NCBI GenBank assembly: GCA_934462945.1
Contig: CAKSJF010000102.1
Location: forward strand, 1-5,587
Direction of reading: 5' to 3'
Source: an uncultured Clostridia bacterium
Lineage (GTDB): Bacteria > Bacillota > Clostridia > UBA1381
Length of the DNA: 5,587 bases
A program made the translations under genes and the position numbers. The notes beneath the pieces are model-generated. The model saw only the letters and a program-made list of their open reading frames with translations. It made no database searches and was not told where the DNA came from. Of the stretch, positions 1 through 5,587 are shown piece after piece (positions within the stretch are counted from its first letter, which is position 1; each line of letters starts with the position of its first letter).

Positions 1-40
1 ATTCTATGCAATCATAAAATAAACAACATAACTACCCTCC

Positions 41-65
41 CGTAGGGGCGGATATCATCCGCCCG
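41..65 (+). repeat. Palindromic intergenic repeat, copy 1
   Basis: This is a 25-base unit beginning CGTAGGGGC and ending CCGCCCG. Its core is a perfect 8-base inverted repeat, GGGCGGAT (46-53) and ATCCGCCC (57-64), around a 3-base centre ATC. Nearly identical units occur at 5418-5442 (inverted), 5489-5513 and 5563-5587. The strong GC stem in AT-rich intergenic DNA resembles REP-like palindromes. No T-tract follows, so it does not look like a standard terminator, although it could fold in RNA. Confidence 0.9.
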
Positions 66-167
66 AAATGCAACGGTCAGGGCGGTTCGGATATGTGATT
101 TCTTTAAAATATGTCCTCCGCTGCCGGCAATTCATAAAATCGTAAAAATTTTTTCACAGGCTGTCCC

Positions 168-196
168 TTGATTTTTTTGTCGGATTGTGCTAAACT
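168..196 (+). promoter_or_regulatory. Probable sigma-A promoter of the peptidase-cyclase operon
   Basis: A -35-like TTGATT (168-173) is followed after exactly 17 bases by a -10-like TAAACT (191-196). A TG dinucleotide one base before the -10 (188-189) makes it an extended -10 type. Transcription would start near 203, giving a leader of about 28 bases that contains the ribosome binding site AAAAGGGA (214-221). Each hexamer matches the consensus at only four of six positions, so support comes from the spacing, the extended element and the position. Confidence 0.55.
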
Positions 197-230
197 ATAG
201 AGGTAATTTGGATAAAAGGGACGATTTTTT

Positions 231-1670
231 ATGAAAAAGCTATTATCAATCCTGCTGGCGGCATCGATTCCGACCGCGGCATACGCTTCGGATTTATCCG
301 GCTGGGCGCAAGCGGACTATGAGTCTGCCTCTTTAGCAGGAATGATTTCGCACAATGTGGCGGCAAATAATTTACAGGAGGATATCACGCGCGAGGAGTT
401 TTGCGAGCTGATTGTAAACCTATACAGCCGGCTGACCGGAACAGTTCTCCCCGAACCGGAGACTTACCCGTTTGAGGACAGCGACAGCGCAGCAGTTGCG
501 CAAGCCTATGCACTCGGCATTATCAGCGGCAAAACCGAAACCACGGCAGATCCTTTCGGAAATGTGACGCGTGAGGAGCTTGCAAAGCTTTTGATCAACA
601 CCTTAAAAGCGGCAGAGATCAGTGTGATCTCGGTAAAAAGCGAATCGGAAAAGCTGTTAGAGCCGTTTTCCGATGCGGACGAGCTGTCGCCCTGGGCGCT
701 GACCGAAATGGCGAGCGCATTAAAATACAATCTGATCAGCGGCATTTCAGAGGACACCCTCTCTCCGAAAACCGGCGCAACACGTGAGCAGGCAGTGGCA
801 ATTGTAAACCGCGCCTATTTGCAGTTTGCAAAGGAAAAGGAAATTTTCGGTGTGCCGGAATTTACGAATCTGGCAGACGGCGTCACCTTAGACGGAAATT
901 TCACGCTGGAATGGACGCCGGCAGACGGCGCAAAGAGCTATCTCTTAATTATCAAGGATGAGGATTTCCAGCCGGTGACGGTGCTTTCCACCAAAAAGAA
1001 CACTGCCACAATTCAAGCCGCCGACTATACCGCCGGCAAAAAATACACGGCATATCTCGGTGCAGAATATGAAAACGGAGAGACTGTGTTCGGACTGCCG
1101 ACCGATTTTGGCTATCAGTCCAAAAGCTATCAGAAAACCAGCATCAGCACCTCCTCCGGTATGGAAATTGCAAAAGCGTACCGCGTTTTTCCAAACGGAG
1201 AGCTGTTTTTAACGCAGGAGGACGCTGAGGCGCACATGGTGAATATTACAGTAGATGTCTGGAGTTTAAAAGAGGACGGCACAAAATATGCCGCTAAAAA
1301 AAGCCTGACAGTGAATGAATTTTTAGCCGACGATGTGAAACAGATTTTCCAGAATATTTTCAACGATCCGTCGCAATTCCCCATCAAAAGCGTGGGCGGC
1401 TACTGCTGGCGCACCACGGCATTCGGAAGTGTTTCCCAACACAGCTACGGTACCTGCATCGACATCAACCCGGACGAAAACTACTACTGTAAAAGCGACG
1501 GCACGGCAATTACCGGCTCGTTCTGGAAGCCTTACGAAAATGAATATTCCATTACCCCGGACGGTGTGGTTGTGTCCGCATTTTCCGAGTATGGATGGCT
1601 TTGGGGCGGCGACTGGGCAGGCAATAATTCCGTCATCGACTACATGCACTTTACCTATTTAGGAAAATAA
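231..1670 (+). CDS. Secreted SLH-domain peptidase of the M15 (D-Ala-D-Ala carboxypeptidase-like) family
   Basis: This is a predicted 479-residue exported cell-wall enzyme. Residues 1-19 form a signal peptide (KK, hydrophobic core, AYA cleavage before S20). Three S-layer homology repeats follow at about 22-66, 80-127 and 145-197, each ending in a TRxE-like motif (ITREE 52-56, VTREE 112-116, ATREQ 183-187). SLH repeats normally hold proteins on secondary wall polymers. Residues about 208-296 look like a fibronectin-III-type beta domain (LEWTPADGAKSY). The catalytic domain, about 330-479, has the M15 zinc signature: H404 and D411 in QHSYGTCID, then YGWLWGGDW (454-462), then DYMHF with probable base D470 and ligand H473. 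All expected catalytic residues are present. The family cleaves peptidoglycan stem peptides (VanY-like D,D-carboxypeptidases, some L,D- or endopeptidases), and the exact bond cannot be told here. The start is supported by AAAAGGGA nine bases upstream and by the signal peptide. It is the first gene of an operon with the downstream cyclase. Confidence 0.9.
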   Translation: MKKLLSILLAASIPTAAYASDLSGWAQADYESASLAGMISHNVAANNLQEDITREEFCELIVNLYSRLTGTVLPEPETYPFEDSDSAAVAQAYALGIISGKTETTADPFGNVTREELAKLLINTLKAAEISVISVKSESEKLLEPFSDADELSPWALTEMASALKYNLISGISEDTLSPKTGATREQAVAIVNRAYLQFAKEKEIFGVPEFTNLADGVTLDGNFTLEWTPADGAKSYLLIIKDEDFQPVTVLSTKKNTATIQAADYTAGKKYTAYLGAEYENGETVFGLPTDFGYQSKSYQKTSISTSSGMEIAKAYRVFPNGELFLTQEDAEAHMVNITVDVWSLKEDGTKYAAKKSLTVNEFLADDVKQIFQNIFNDPSQFPIKSVGGYCWRTTAFGSVSQHSYGTCIDINPDENYYCKSDGTAITGSFWKPYENEYSITPDGVVVSAFSEYGWLWGGDWAGNNSVIDYMHFTYLGK

Positions 1671-1691
1671 CACACAGGAGAAGGTATAAGA

Positions 1692-3041
1692 ATGAAGCAG
1701 AAAAGGAACAGACGTGGTATCAGTATTCAGCTGATCAATTTATCATTTGTTTTGATCGTTTTCCTGTTTTCTCATTCGGTCGATACGACCAATCACGGAA
1801 TCCAGAAACAATATCACGCTGCCACCCTGTCACAGCGCAAAATGATCGCCTGTCATGACGCTGCAAATGCACTCCGGCAGGAATCAGACGAGCTGACACT
1901 CTATATCAACAGCTATCTGAGCAATCCGGAGGATGAAAGTCTTTTCCGGTATTACAGCATTATTGATCAAAAACTGCGGGAACAGGAGCTGGATAAGGCG
2001 GCTCGCTATCAGGTAGACTGTACCCTGCTTCAACAGGCGCTTTCTTTATCAAATGAGCTTGCAGAACGGGAGCGGCATGCGTTTGCTTTGATAAAAAAAT
2101 CAAATGGCACGTTAGATTCTGCACCGCAGCAGGTGCGGCAATATCCGTTTTCGGAAGCAGAGCTTGCAGCCTCTCCGGAGGAATGCGTCCGGATTGCGCA
2201 TCAATTAATCCATGGCACGGAATATAACCGCTATAAGCATTATATTTACGACAAGATTGACGCCTTTGAGCAATCCGTTGCCTCCTCAGCAGAAAATGAA
2301 CTGCTCTCTGAAACAAACAGCATCTCGAAAGCAACCAAACACATGCACCGCGTTAGTGTGGTCGGAAATATCCTCATTATCTTAGCCGCCTACCTGCTCT
2401 ATCGGATGGTGACGGTGGTGATGAAAAATTACATCCATTCAATTTTGAAACGGGAATATGTAATTCCAAAGGGAACCTCGGAATTAAAATATCTTGGAAA
2501 TGTGTTTAATGAATATATCACCCTGCAAAAAAAAGCACAGAGTGAGTTGCAAAAAAAGGCGCAGCTGGACGCGCTCACGCAAACGGCAAACCGGCGCGGT
2601 TTAGAGGAATTTATGAGCCGGAAACTCAGTGCGCCGGACGCATACGGTGCGCTGATCCTCCTGGATCTTGACAACTTTAAACAAATTAACGACACCTACG
2701 GTCATGATGCCGGAGATGAGGTGTTAGTCTGTCTGGCACAAAGCGTTAAAGCCAAGCTCCGGATTCAGGATTTTATCGGTCGGTTCGGCGGAGATGAATT
2801 TATCCTCTGGATCAATGCCGTCAATGAACAGAATGCCGACCGGATTCGGGACTGGATTCCACACTTAGGCGAGGATCTCGCTCTTTCGGATGGAACAAAA
2901 CCGAACGTAACGGTTAGCGCCGGCGTGGTGTTCTGCAAAAGCGGTGATACCTATGAGAAAGCTTTCCGTCATGCCGATCAGGCGCTATATGAGAAAAAAC
3001 GCAGCGGAAAACACGGCTGCATGATCTATAGACAAGCATAA
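1692..3041 (+). CDS. Membrane-bound diguanylate cyclase (GGDEF domain) with extracytoplasmic sensor
   Basis: This 449-residue protein is predicted to make cyclic di-GMP from two GTP at the inner face of the membrane. A first membrane segment lies at about 12-28 and a second at about 222-243. Between them some 190 mostly helical residues lie outside the cell and probably form a four-helix-bundle sensor; the ligand is unknown. A charged linker (about 244-292) with a doubled LQKKAQ motif leads to the GGDEF domain (about 293-449). Visible motifs are DALTQTANRRG (a variant of DxLTxLxNR), DLDNFKQIND (325-334, metal and substrate contacts), the signature GGDEF (366-370) and RIQD (357-360). RIQD sits five residues before GGDEF, where the RxxD inhibitory site is expected. 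The enzyme therefore looks active and product-inhibited. No EAL or HD-GYP domain is attached. The start has a strong site (AGGAGAAGG, 1676-1684) seven bases upstream. The gene begins 21 bases after the peptidase stop and is probably co-transcribed with it. Confidence 0.93.
   Translation: MKQKRNRRGISIQLINLSFVLIVFLFSHSVDTTNHGIQKQYHAATLSQRKMIACHDAANALRQESDELTLYINSYLSNPEDESLFRYYSIIDQKLREQELDKAARYQVDCTLLQQALSLSNELAERERHAFALIKKSNGTLDSAPQQVRQYPFSEAELAASPEECVRIAHQLIHGTEYNRYKHYIYDKIDAFEQSVASSAENELLSETNSISKATKHMHRVSVVGNILIILAAYLLYRMVTVVMKNYIHSILKREYVIPKGTSELKYLGNVFNEYITLQKKAQSELQKKAQLDALTQTANRRGLEEFMSRKLSAPDAYGALILLDLDNFKQINDTYGHDAGDEVLVCLAQSVKAKLRIQDFIGRFGGDEFILWINAVNEQNADRIRDWIPHLGEDLALSDGTKPNVTVSAGVVFCKSGDTYEKAFRHADQALYEKKRSGKHGCMIYRQA
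2523..2570 (+). repeat. Two-unit 24-base tandem repeat in the cyclase linker
   Basis: Two adjacent in-frame 24-base units (2523-2546 and 2547-2570) encode LQKKAQSE and LQKKAQLD, residues 278-293, directly before the GGDEF fold. Each carries a poly-A run: eight A at 2527-2534 and seven A at 2551-2557. The protein segment is probably part of the helical coiled linker that passes the signal from the membrane to the catalytic domain. Confidence 0.75.
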
Positions 3042-3045
3042 AAGT

Positions 3046-3079
3046 AAAGAGGAGAAGCCAATCACTTTCTCCTCTTTTT
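3046..3079. terminator. Bidirectional rho-independent terminator between convergent operons
   Basis: An 11-base perfect stem, AAAGAGGAGAA (3046-3056) with TTCTCCTCTTT (3067-3077), encloses a 10-base loop. On the plus strand it runs into a T-tract (3075-3079, then CGTTT), five bases after the cyclase stop. On the minus strand the same hairpin is followed by TTTACTTTTA, so it can also end transcripts from the metallophosphoesterase side. Only 41 bases separate the two convergent stop codons and the hairpin fills most of them. Confidence 0.88.
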
Positions 3080-3082
3080 CGT

Positions 3083-3916
3083 TTACTGTACACAAATTTT
3101 TCTTAGAGTTGTCATCTCGGTTAAATACTGCGGTAAACGGTTATCTAAAGTCGTCTTAAAATTATAGTGTACATGCCCTGAAAAAATAGCTTTTATCAGC
3201 GGTTCCTGTTTGATGTATGTAAACGCCTCAAGGGTAACCGCGTCTCCCTTTTGCTGTTCATAGCGGTCAGAGGGATATTGTTTTAGTTTCTCCTCCGGAA
3301 CACCGATCATGTATCCCACAATCGTGTGATTGTGTTTTGTTCCATATTCGTAAAGTTCCTCATTATATAGAGGTGTGTGCATAAACAGCAGAACTGGCAT
3401 ACCCTTTTGAACTTCCTTTTTTAAAGCCGCAAGCTGCCATGCCTCAAACAGGTTATAGGAATTATCGATACAAACAAAGTTGATACCGTTTATTTCCCTT
3501 GCGGTGAATCGGATATCATTTAAAAAGGCTGCCTGAACCCGGTCAAGACTTTGATTCCGATAGTTTTCATCCTCCACCGCTTCTCCTACATATTGGCTGA
3601 ATTCATGATTTCCTGCAATCATCAGGCAGTTTGTTTCCGAAACAAATTTTCCAGCCGCCTCAAGGTTTGCCGCTGAAACAAAGTCTATGAGGTCGCCTGT
3701 ATGAACAATCAGACTGTTGTTGTCGGCTTTTGCAATCTCTGCCGCTTCTCTTACACAGTTCAGACTGTCCGGAAAATCTTTGGCTCTGTGTTCTGCAAGC
3801 CGCAGTTTCCGTTCGTTTTCCCTGCTATCTGCAAGCGTCAGATGCGTGTCGCTCATATGATAAAAGGTAAAGGGAGCAGTCGCTCCTATATAAAGGTTTG
3901 ATGTGATAATATTCAT
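3083..3916 (-). CDS. Calcineurin-like metallophosphoesterase of unknown substrate
   Basis: This 277-residue protein has no signal peptide or membrane segment and is probably cytoplasmic. It carries the complete dinuclear-metal site of the calcineurin-like phosphoesterase superfamily: SDTHL (D23, H25), HTGDLID (D75), GNHE (N103, H104), MHTPL (H180) and GHVH (H248, H250). It is therefore expected to be a catalytically competent metal-dependent phosphoesterase. The superfamily includes cyclic-nucleotide phosphodiesterases, nucleases, nucleotidases and protein phosphatases; nothing here fixes the substrate. The start has AAAGGA (3930-3925) eight bases upstream. It is the last gene of the thyA-dihydrofolate reductase operon, 20 bases after the reductase stop. 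This suggests co-expression with dTMP synthesis, but a link to nucleotides is only inference. The minus-strand transcript ends at the shared hairpin downstream. Confidence 0.9.
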   Translation of the reverse strand: MNIITSNLYIGATAPFTFYHMSDTHLTLADSRENERKLRLAEHRAKDFPDSLNCVREAAEIAKADNNSLIVHTGDLIDFVSAANLEAAGKFVSETNCLMIAGNHEFSQYVGEAVEDENYRNQSLDRVQAAFLNDIRFTAREINGINFVCIDNSYNLFEAWQLAALKKEVQKGMPVLLFMHTPLYNEELYEYGTKHNHTIVGYMIGVPEEKLKQYPSDRYEQQKGDAVTLEAFTYIKQEPLIKAIFSGHVHYNFKTTLDNRLPQYLTEMTTLRKICVQ

Positions 3917-3936
3917 TTTTCATTTCCTTTCTTCCA

Positions 3937-4470
3937 TTAAACAGCATTACATCCGCTGCAAGCATGGCAAGCTCCGCTGCATGCGTTTTTTTGATATGTA
4001 CAGAATTGGAATGCCACTCCCTCATGCTCCTGCACCCCGGAGCATTCCGAAAGATTCCAGCGGTCGGACTGATCTAAATTTTCTAAAAATCTGTCTGCCT
4101 CGCGCTCCTGATCCACTTTCGTGATATACGCAGTGTCACAGTCATCTAAAAACATGCGGTAAATCTGCTCTCCGCCGCAGATATAAACCTCCTCTGTCGG
4201 GAATCGCGCAATTTCATCCAGCACCTCCTCCTTGGAATAGCATAGAACTGCGCCCTCGCATTCATAATCCAAGTCCCGGGTCAGAACAATATTGATCCGG
4301 TTTTTCAAAGGTTTTTTCCCCGGAAAGGATTCCAGTGTTTTTCTGCCAATCACAATCACATGCCCCTCGGTGTGCTGCCGGAAAAACTTCATATCGGCAG
4401 GAATATGAAATAATAAGTCATTCTCTTTGCCGATTCCCCAATTTTTGCTGACTGCCGCAATTAAATTCAT
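3937..4470 (-). CDS. folA: Dihydrofolate reductase with a cysteine-rich C-terminal tail
   Basis: It reduces dihydrofolate to tetrahydrofolate with NADPH in the cytoplasm, regenerating the cofactor oxidised by ThyA next door. From this start the protein has 177 residues. Family motifs run in order: NLIAAVSKNWGIGKEND at the N-terminus, the catalytic acid D26 in IPADMKFF, the NADPH-binding GRKTLESFP (42-50), R58 in NRINIVLTR (58-65) for the substrate carboxylate, and ICGGEQIY (97-104). The start at 4470 is chosen over an in-frame ATG at 4518 because a near-perfect ribosome binding site lies eight bases upstream and the family begins at this point; the longer form would run far into thyA. The fold should end near FCTYQK (about residue 161), close to the usual length of about 160. 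The remaining residues form a tail with Cys at 164, 168, 171 and 174 and His169, which is unusual. The symbol folA (also dfrA) is assigned by family. Confidence 0.95.
   Translation of the reverse strand: MNLIAAVSKNWGIGKENDLLFHIPADMKFFRQHTEGHVIVIGRKTLESFPGKKPLKNRINIVLTRDLDYECEGAVLCYSKEEVLDEIARFPTEEVYICGGEQIYRMFLDDCDTAYITKVDQEREADRFLENLDQSDRWNLSECSGVQEHEGVAFQFCTYQKNACSGACHACSGCNAV
3943..3984 (-). repeat. Short repeat encoding the cysteine-rich tail of dihydrofolate reductase
   Basis: Two 12-base segments, 3973-3984 and 3952-3963, differ at a single base and are offset by 21 bases (seven codons). In the reading frame both encode Ala-Cys-Ser-Gly (residues 163-166 and 170-173), joined by Ala-Cys-His and followed by Cys-Asn-Ala-Val. 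The tail may thus have grown by a small internal duplication. The rest of each seven-codon unit is not clearly similar. Confidence 0.6.
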
Positions 4471-4478
4471 ATACCTCT

Positions 4479-4486
4479 CCTCCTTA
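4479..4486 (-). promoter_or_regulatory. Ribosome binding site of dihydrofolate reductase overlapping the thyA stop
   Basis: On the minus strand the thyA stop codon TAA forms the first three bases of TAAGGAGG, a full eight-base match to the 16S anti-Shine-Dalgarno. The reductase ATG follows after eight bases. A ribosome finishing thyA would sit on the initiation site of the next gene, which suggests translational coupling. It also fixes the reductase start at 4470. Confidence 0.85.
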
Positions 4487-5314
4487 TATCGCCACCGGAA
4501 TTTTATGAGGAAACTCATGATACTGATAATTTTCTAAAGCAAGGCTGTCCTTGGTTACCTTGTAAAAGTCCGTGTTATCATCGCAAAATACTAACTTCGG
4601 CGCAGGGTACGGCTCTTTTTCCAAAAGCTCTTTCACCATATCTACATGACGGTCGTAGATATGCGCGTCTGCAATCACATGCACCAGTTCACCAGGCACA
4701 AGTCCTGCCGCGCGTGCAAAGAGATGCACCAAAACAGCATACTGACACACGTTCCAGTTGTTCGCTGTCAGCATATCCTGCGAACGCTGATTCAGGATGG
4801 CGCTTAACCGGTTTCCGTCCACATGAAAAGTCATGGAATAGGCGCAGGGATAAAGATTCATTTCAGAAAGATCGTGATGGTTATAAATATTGGTCATAAT
4901 GCGCCGGCTCTGCGGATTATTTTTTAAATCGTACAGAACGCGGTCAACCTGGTCAAACATACCCTCCCGGTATTTATGCTTCACACCCAGCTGATAGCCG
5001 TATGCCTTTCCGATCGATCCGTTTTCGTCTGCCCACTGATCCCAGATGTGGCTGGAAAGATCGTGAATATTATTGGATTTTTTCTGCCAGATCCATAAAA
5101 GCTCGTCCACCGTACTCTTAAAAGCCGTCCGGCGGAGTGTCATAATCGGAAATTCCTCGGATAGCTGATACCGGTTGACAACCCCGAATTTCCGGATGGT
5201 ATGCGCCGGCGTACCGTCCTCCCAATGCGGACGCACCGGACTGTCTGTGTCCCAGACACCGTTTTCTAAAATATCACGGCATGTACTTTTAAAGATTTCA
5301 TCTGCTGCACTCAT
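4484..5314 (-). CDS. thyA: Thymidylate synthase ThyA
   Basis: It converts dUMP and 5,10-methylene-tetrahydrofolate to dTMP and dihydrofolate, as a cytoplasmic homodimer in the family. The 276-residue protein is full length for the classical type and matches it throughout: RPHWEDGTPAHT near residues 28-39, WDQWADENGSIGKAYGYQ (91-108), the partner-subunit phosphate-binding arginines in SRRIM (R137, R138), the catalytic cysteine C157 in LYPCAYS, dUMP contacts in QRSQD (R177, S178, D180) and N188, HIYDRH (218-223), and the conserved PVAI end. The start at 5314 is preferred because homologues begin with a similar MSxAD and because AAAGGG lies seven bases upstream. An ATG at 5332 has AAGGA five bases upstream, but with the promoter at 5349-5377 its leader would be only about ten bases. 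It is the first gene of the operon with dihydrofolate reductase and the phosphoesterase. This is the folate-dependent enzyme, not the flavin-dependent ThyX. Confidence 0.96.
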   Translation of the reverse strand: MSAADEIFKSTCRDILENGVWDTDSPVRPHWEDGTPAHTIRKFGVVNRYQLSEEFPIMTLRRTAFKSTVDELLWIWQKKSNNIHDLSSHIWDQWADENGSIGKAYGYQLGVKHKYREGMFDQVDRVLYDLKNNPQSRRIMTNIYNHHDLSEMNLYPCAYSMTFHVDGNRLSAILNQRSQDMLTANNWNVCQYAVLVHLFARAAGLVPGELVHVIADAHIYDRHVDMVKELLEKEPYPAPKLVFCDDNTDFYKVTKDSLALENYQYHEFPHKIPVAI

Positions 5315-5348
5315 ATTTTTTCCCTTTCCCATTGCATTCCTTTTTTCT

Positions 5349-5377
5349 ATTGTATCATAAATAAGACAATTTGGCAA
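5349..5377 (-). promoter_or_regulatory. Sigma-A promoter of the thyA operon
   Basis: On the minus strand TTGCCA (5377-5372) and TACAAT (5354-5349) are separated by exactly 17 bases. Each hexamer matches the housekeeping consensus at four or five of six positions. Transcription would begin near 5342, leaving a leader of about 28 bases before the thyA start at 5314. A longer thyA reading frame from a TTG at 5377 would start inside the -35 box and is therefore unlikely. No operator or riboswitch fits in such a short leader. Confidence 0.75.
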
Positions 5378-5417
5378 TATGAATTTAGTAAAAAGTTTTT
5401 TAATACGCCGGGGCAGA

Positions 5418-5442
5418 CGGGCGGATAATATCCGCCCCTACG
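5418..5442 (-). repeat. Palindromic intergenic repeat, copy 2 (inverted)
   Basis: Read on the minus strand this is the same 25-base unit as at 41-65, with one difference in the three-base centre (ATT for ATC). The 8-base arms are intact. It lies about 40 bases upstream of the thyA promoter and faces the opposite way to the other three copies. Confidence 0.9.
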
Positions 5443-5488
5443 AAATAGATAAAATCATTTGATTCCATCGTTTTTTCGACTGCCACAC

Positions 5489-5513
5489 CGTAGGGGCGGA
5501 TATCATCCGTCCG
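5489..5513 (+). repeat. Palindromic intergenic repeat, copy 3
   Basis: This is the same 25-base unit as copy 1 with one change, C to T at 5510, in the right arm. It leaves a possible G-U pair in RNA when read on the plus strand. It starts 71 bases after the start of copy 2 and 74 bases before copy 4. The DNA between the units is not similar. Confidence 0.9.
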
Positions 5514-5562
5514 CATAGAATTGATCAATTCATCTGTTTACACCGGCTCTCAATTGCCTTGC

Positions 5563-5587
5563 CGTAGGGGCGGATATCATCCGCCCG
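5563..5587 (+). repeat. Palindromic intergenic repeat, copy 4, at the window edge
   Basis: All 25 bases are identical to copy 1. The unit ends exactly at the last base of the window, so any longer shared element beyond it, or further copies, cannot be seen. Confidence 0.9.

Noticed and set aside
1..9. The first nine bases are the reverse complement of 5513-5521, next to repeat copy 3
   Set aside because: This might hint at another inverted copy left of the window, but nine bases is short enough to occur by chance in a sequence this size, and nothing beyond it matches.
66..160. Possible small RNA or riboswitch upstream of the peptidase
   Set aside because: I found no conserved aptamer core or stable terminator hairpin, and the predicted transcription start near 203 leaves too short a leader.
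1323..1662. Open frames on both strands inside the peptidase gene (for example 1323-1649 minus and 1429-1662 plus)
   Set aside because: They lie wholly inside the sequence encoding the conserved M15 catalytic domain and encode no recognisable protein. They are shadows of the real frame.
3825..4025. Small minus-strand frame spanning the reductase-phosphoesterase junction
   Set aside because: It overlaps two well-supported genes in another frame, and its internal ATG at 3923 sits too close to the AAAGGA site to be used.
4471..4518. Sixteen-residue N-terminal extension of dihydrofolate reductase from an ATG at 4518
   Set aside because: The extension lies almost entirely within the end of thyA, does not resemble the family, and the strong ribosome binding site serves the ATG at 4470.
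5315..5377. Longer thyA product starting at the TTG at 5377 or the ATG at 5332
   Set aside because: The TTG is the -35 box of the promoter. The ATG at 5332 has a fair binding site but would sit only about ten bases after the predicted transcription start. Family alignment favours 5314. The 5332 start remains the only real alternative.
5378..5587. CRISPR array made of the 25-base repeats
   Set aside because: Only three copies occur here, one is inverted, the intervals differ (46 and 49 bases of unrelated DNA), a fourth copy lies over 5 kb away, and no cas genes are present.

Overview
This 5.6-kb chromosomal window most likely comes from an anaerobic, Gram-positive (monoderm) clostridium of the Eubacteriales, perhaps of the gut. 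Base composition is moderate and strong AGGAGG-type ribosome binding sites are present. The first gene encodes an SLH-anchored cell-wall enzyme, the thymidylate synthase and dihydrofolate reductase are of the Firmicutes type, and the non-coding ends carry GC-rich palindromic repeats of a kind seen in clostridial genomes. The taxon is an inference from gene style; no rRNA or other marker is present.

Layout. Bases 1-230 are non-coding and hold one palindromic repeat and a sigma-A-like promoter. A plus-strand pair follows: a secreted SLH/M15 peptidoglycan peptidase (231-1670) and, 21 bases later, a membrane-bound diguanylate cyclase with a GGDEF domain (1692-3041). A hairpin with T-tracts on both sides (3046-3079) terminates this operon and the one converging from the right. 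The minus-strand operon, read right to left, is thyA (5314-4484), dihydrofolate reductase (4470-3937) and a calcineurin-like metallophosphoesterase (3916-3083), with gaps of 13 and 20 bases. A good promoter (TTGCCA, 17 bases, TACAAT) lies just upstream of thyA. Bases 5378-5587 carry no gene but hold three more copies of the palindromic repeat, one inverted.

How the genes work together. ThyA makes dTMP from dUMP, turning methylene-tetrahydrofolate into dihydrofolate, and the reductase recycles that dihydrofolate, so their pairing is a classic metabolic couple. The phosphoesterase is co-transcribed, but its substrate cannot be read from the sequence. In the left operon a surface peptidoglycan-trimming enzyme is paired with a c-di-GMP synthase that senses a signal outside the membrane. 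A link between wall state and c-di-GMP is plausible but is only inference.

I do not see a defence system, mobile element or clearly new multi-gene system. The points most worth a second look are the family of palindromic repeats bracketing the two operons, the cysteine-rich tail on the dihydrofolate reductase, the peptidase-cyclase pairing, and a homopolymer-containing tandem repeat in the linker of the cyclase.
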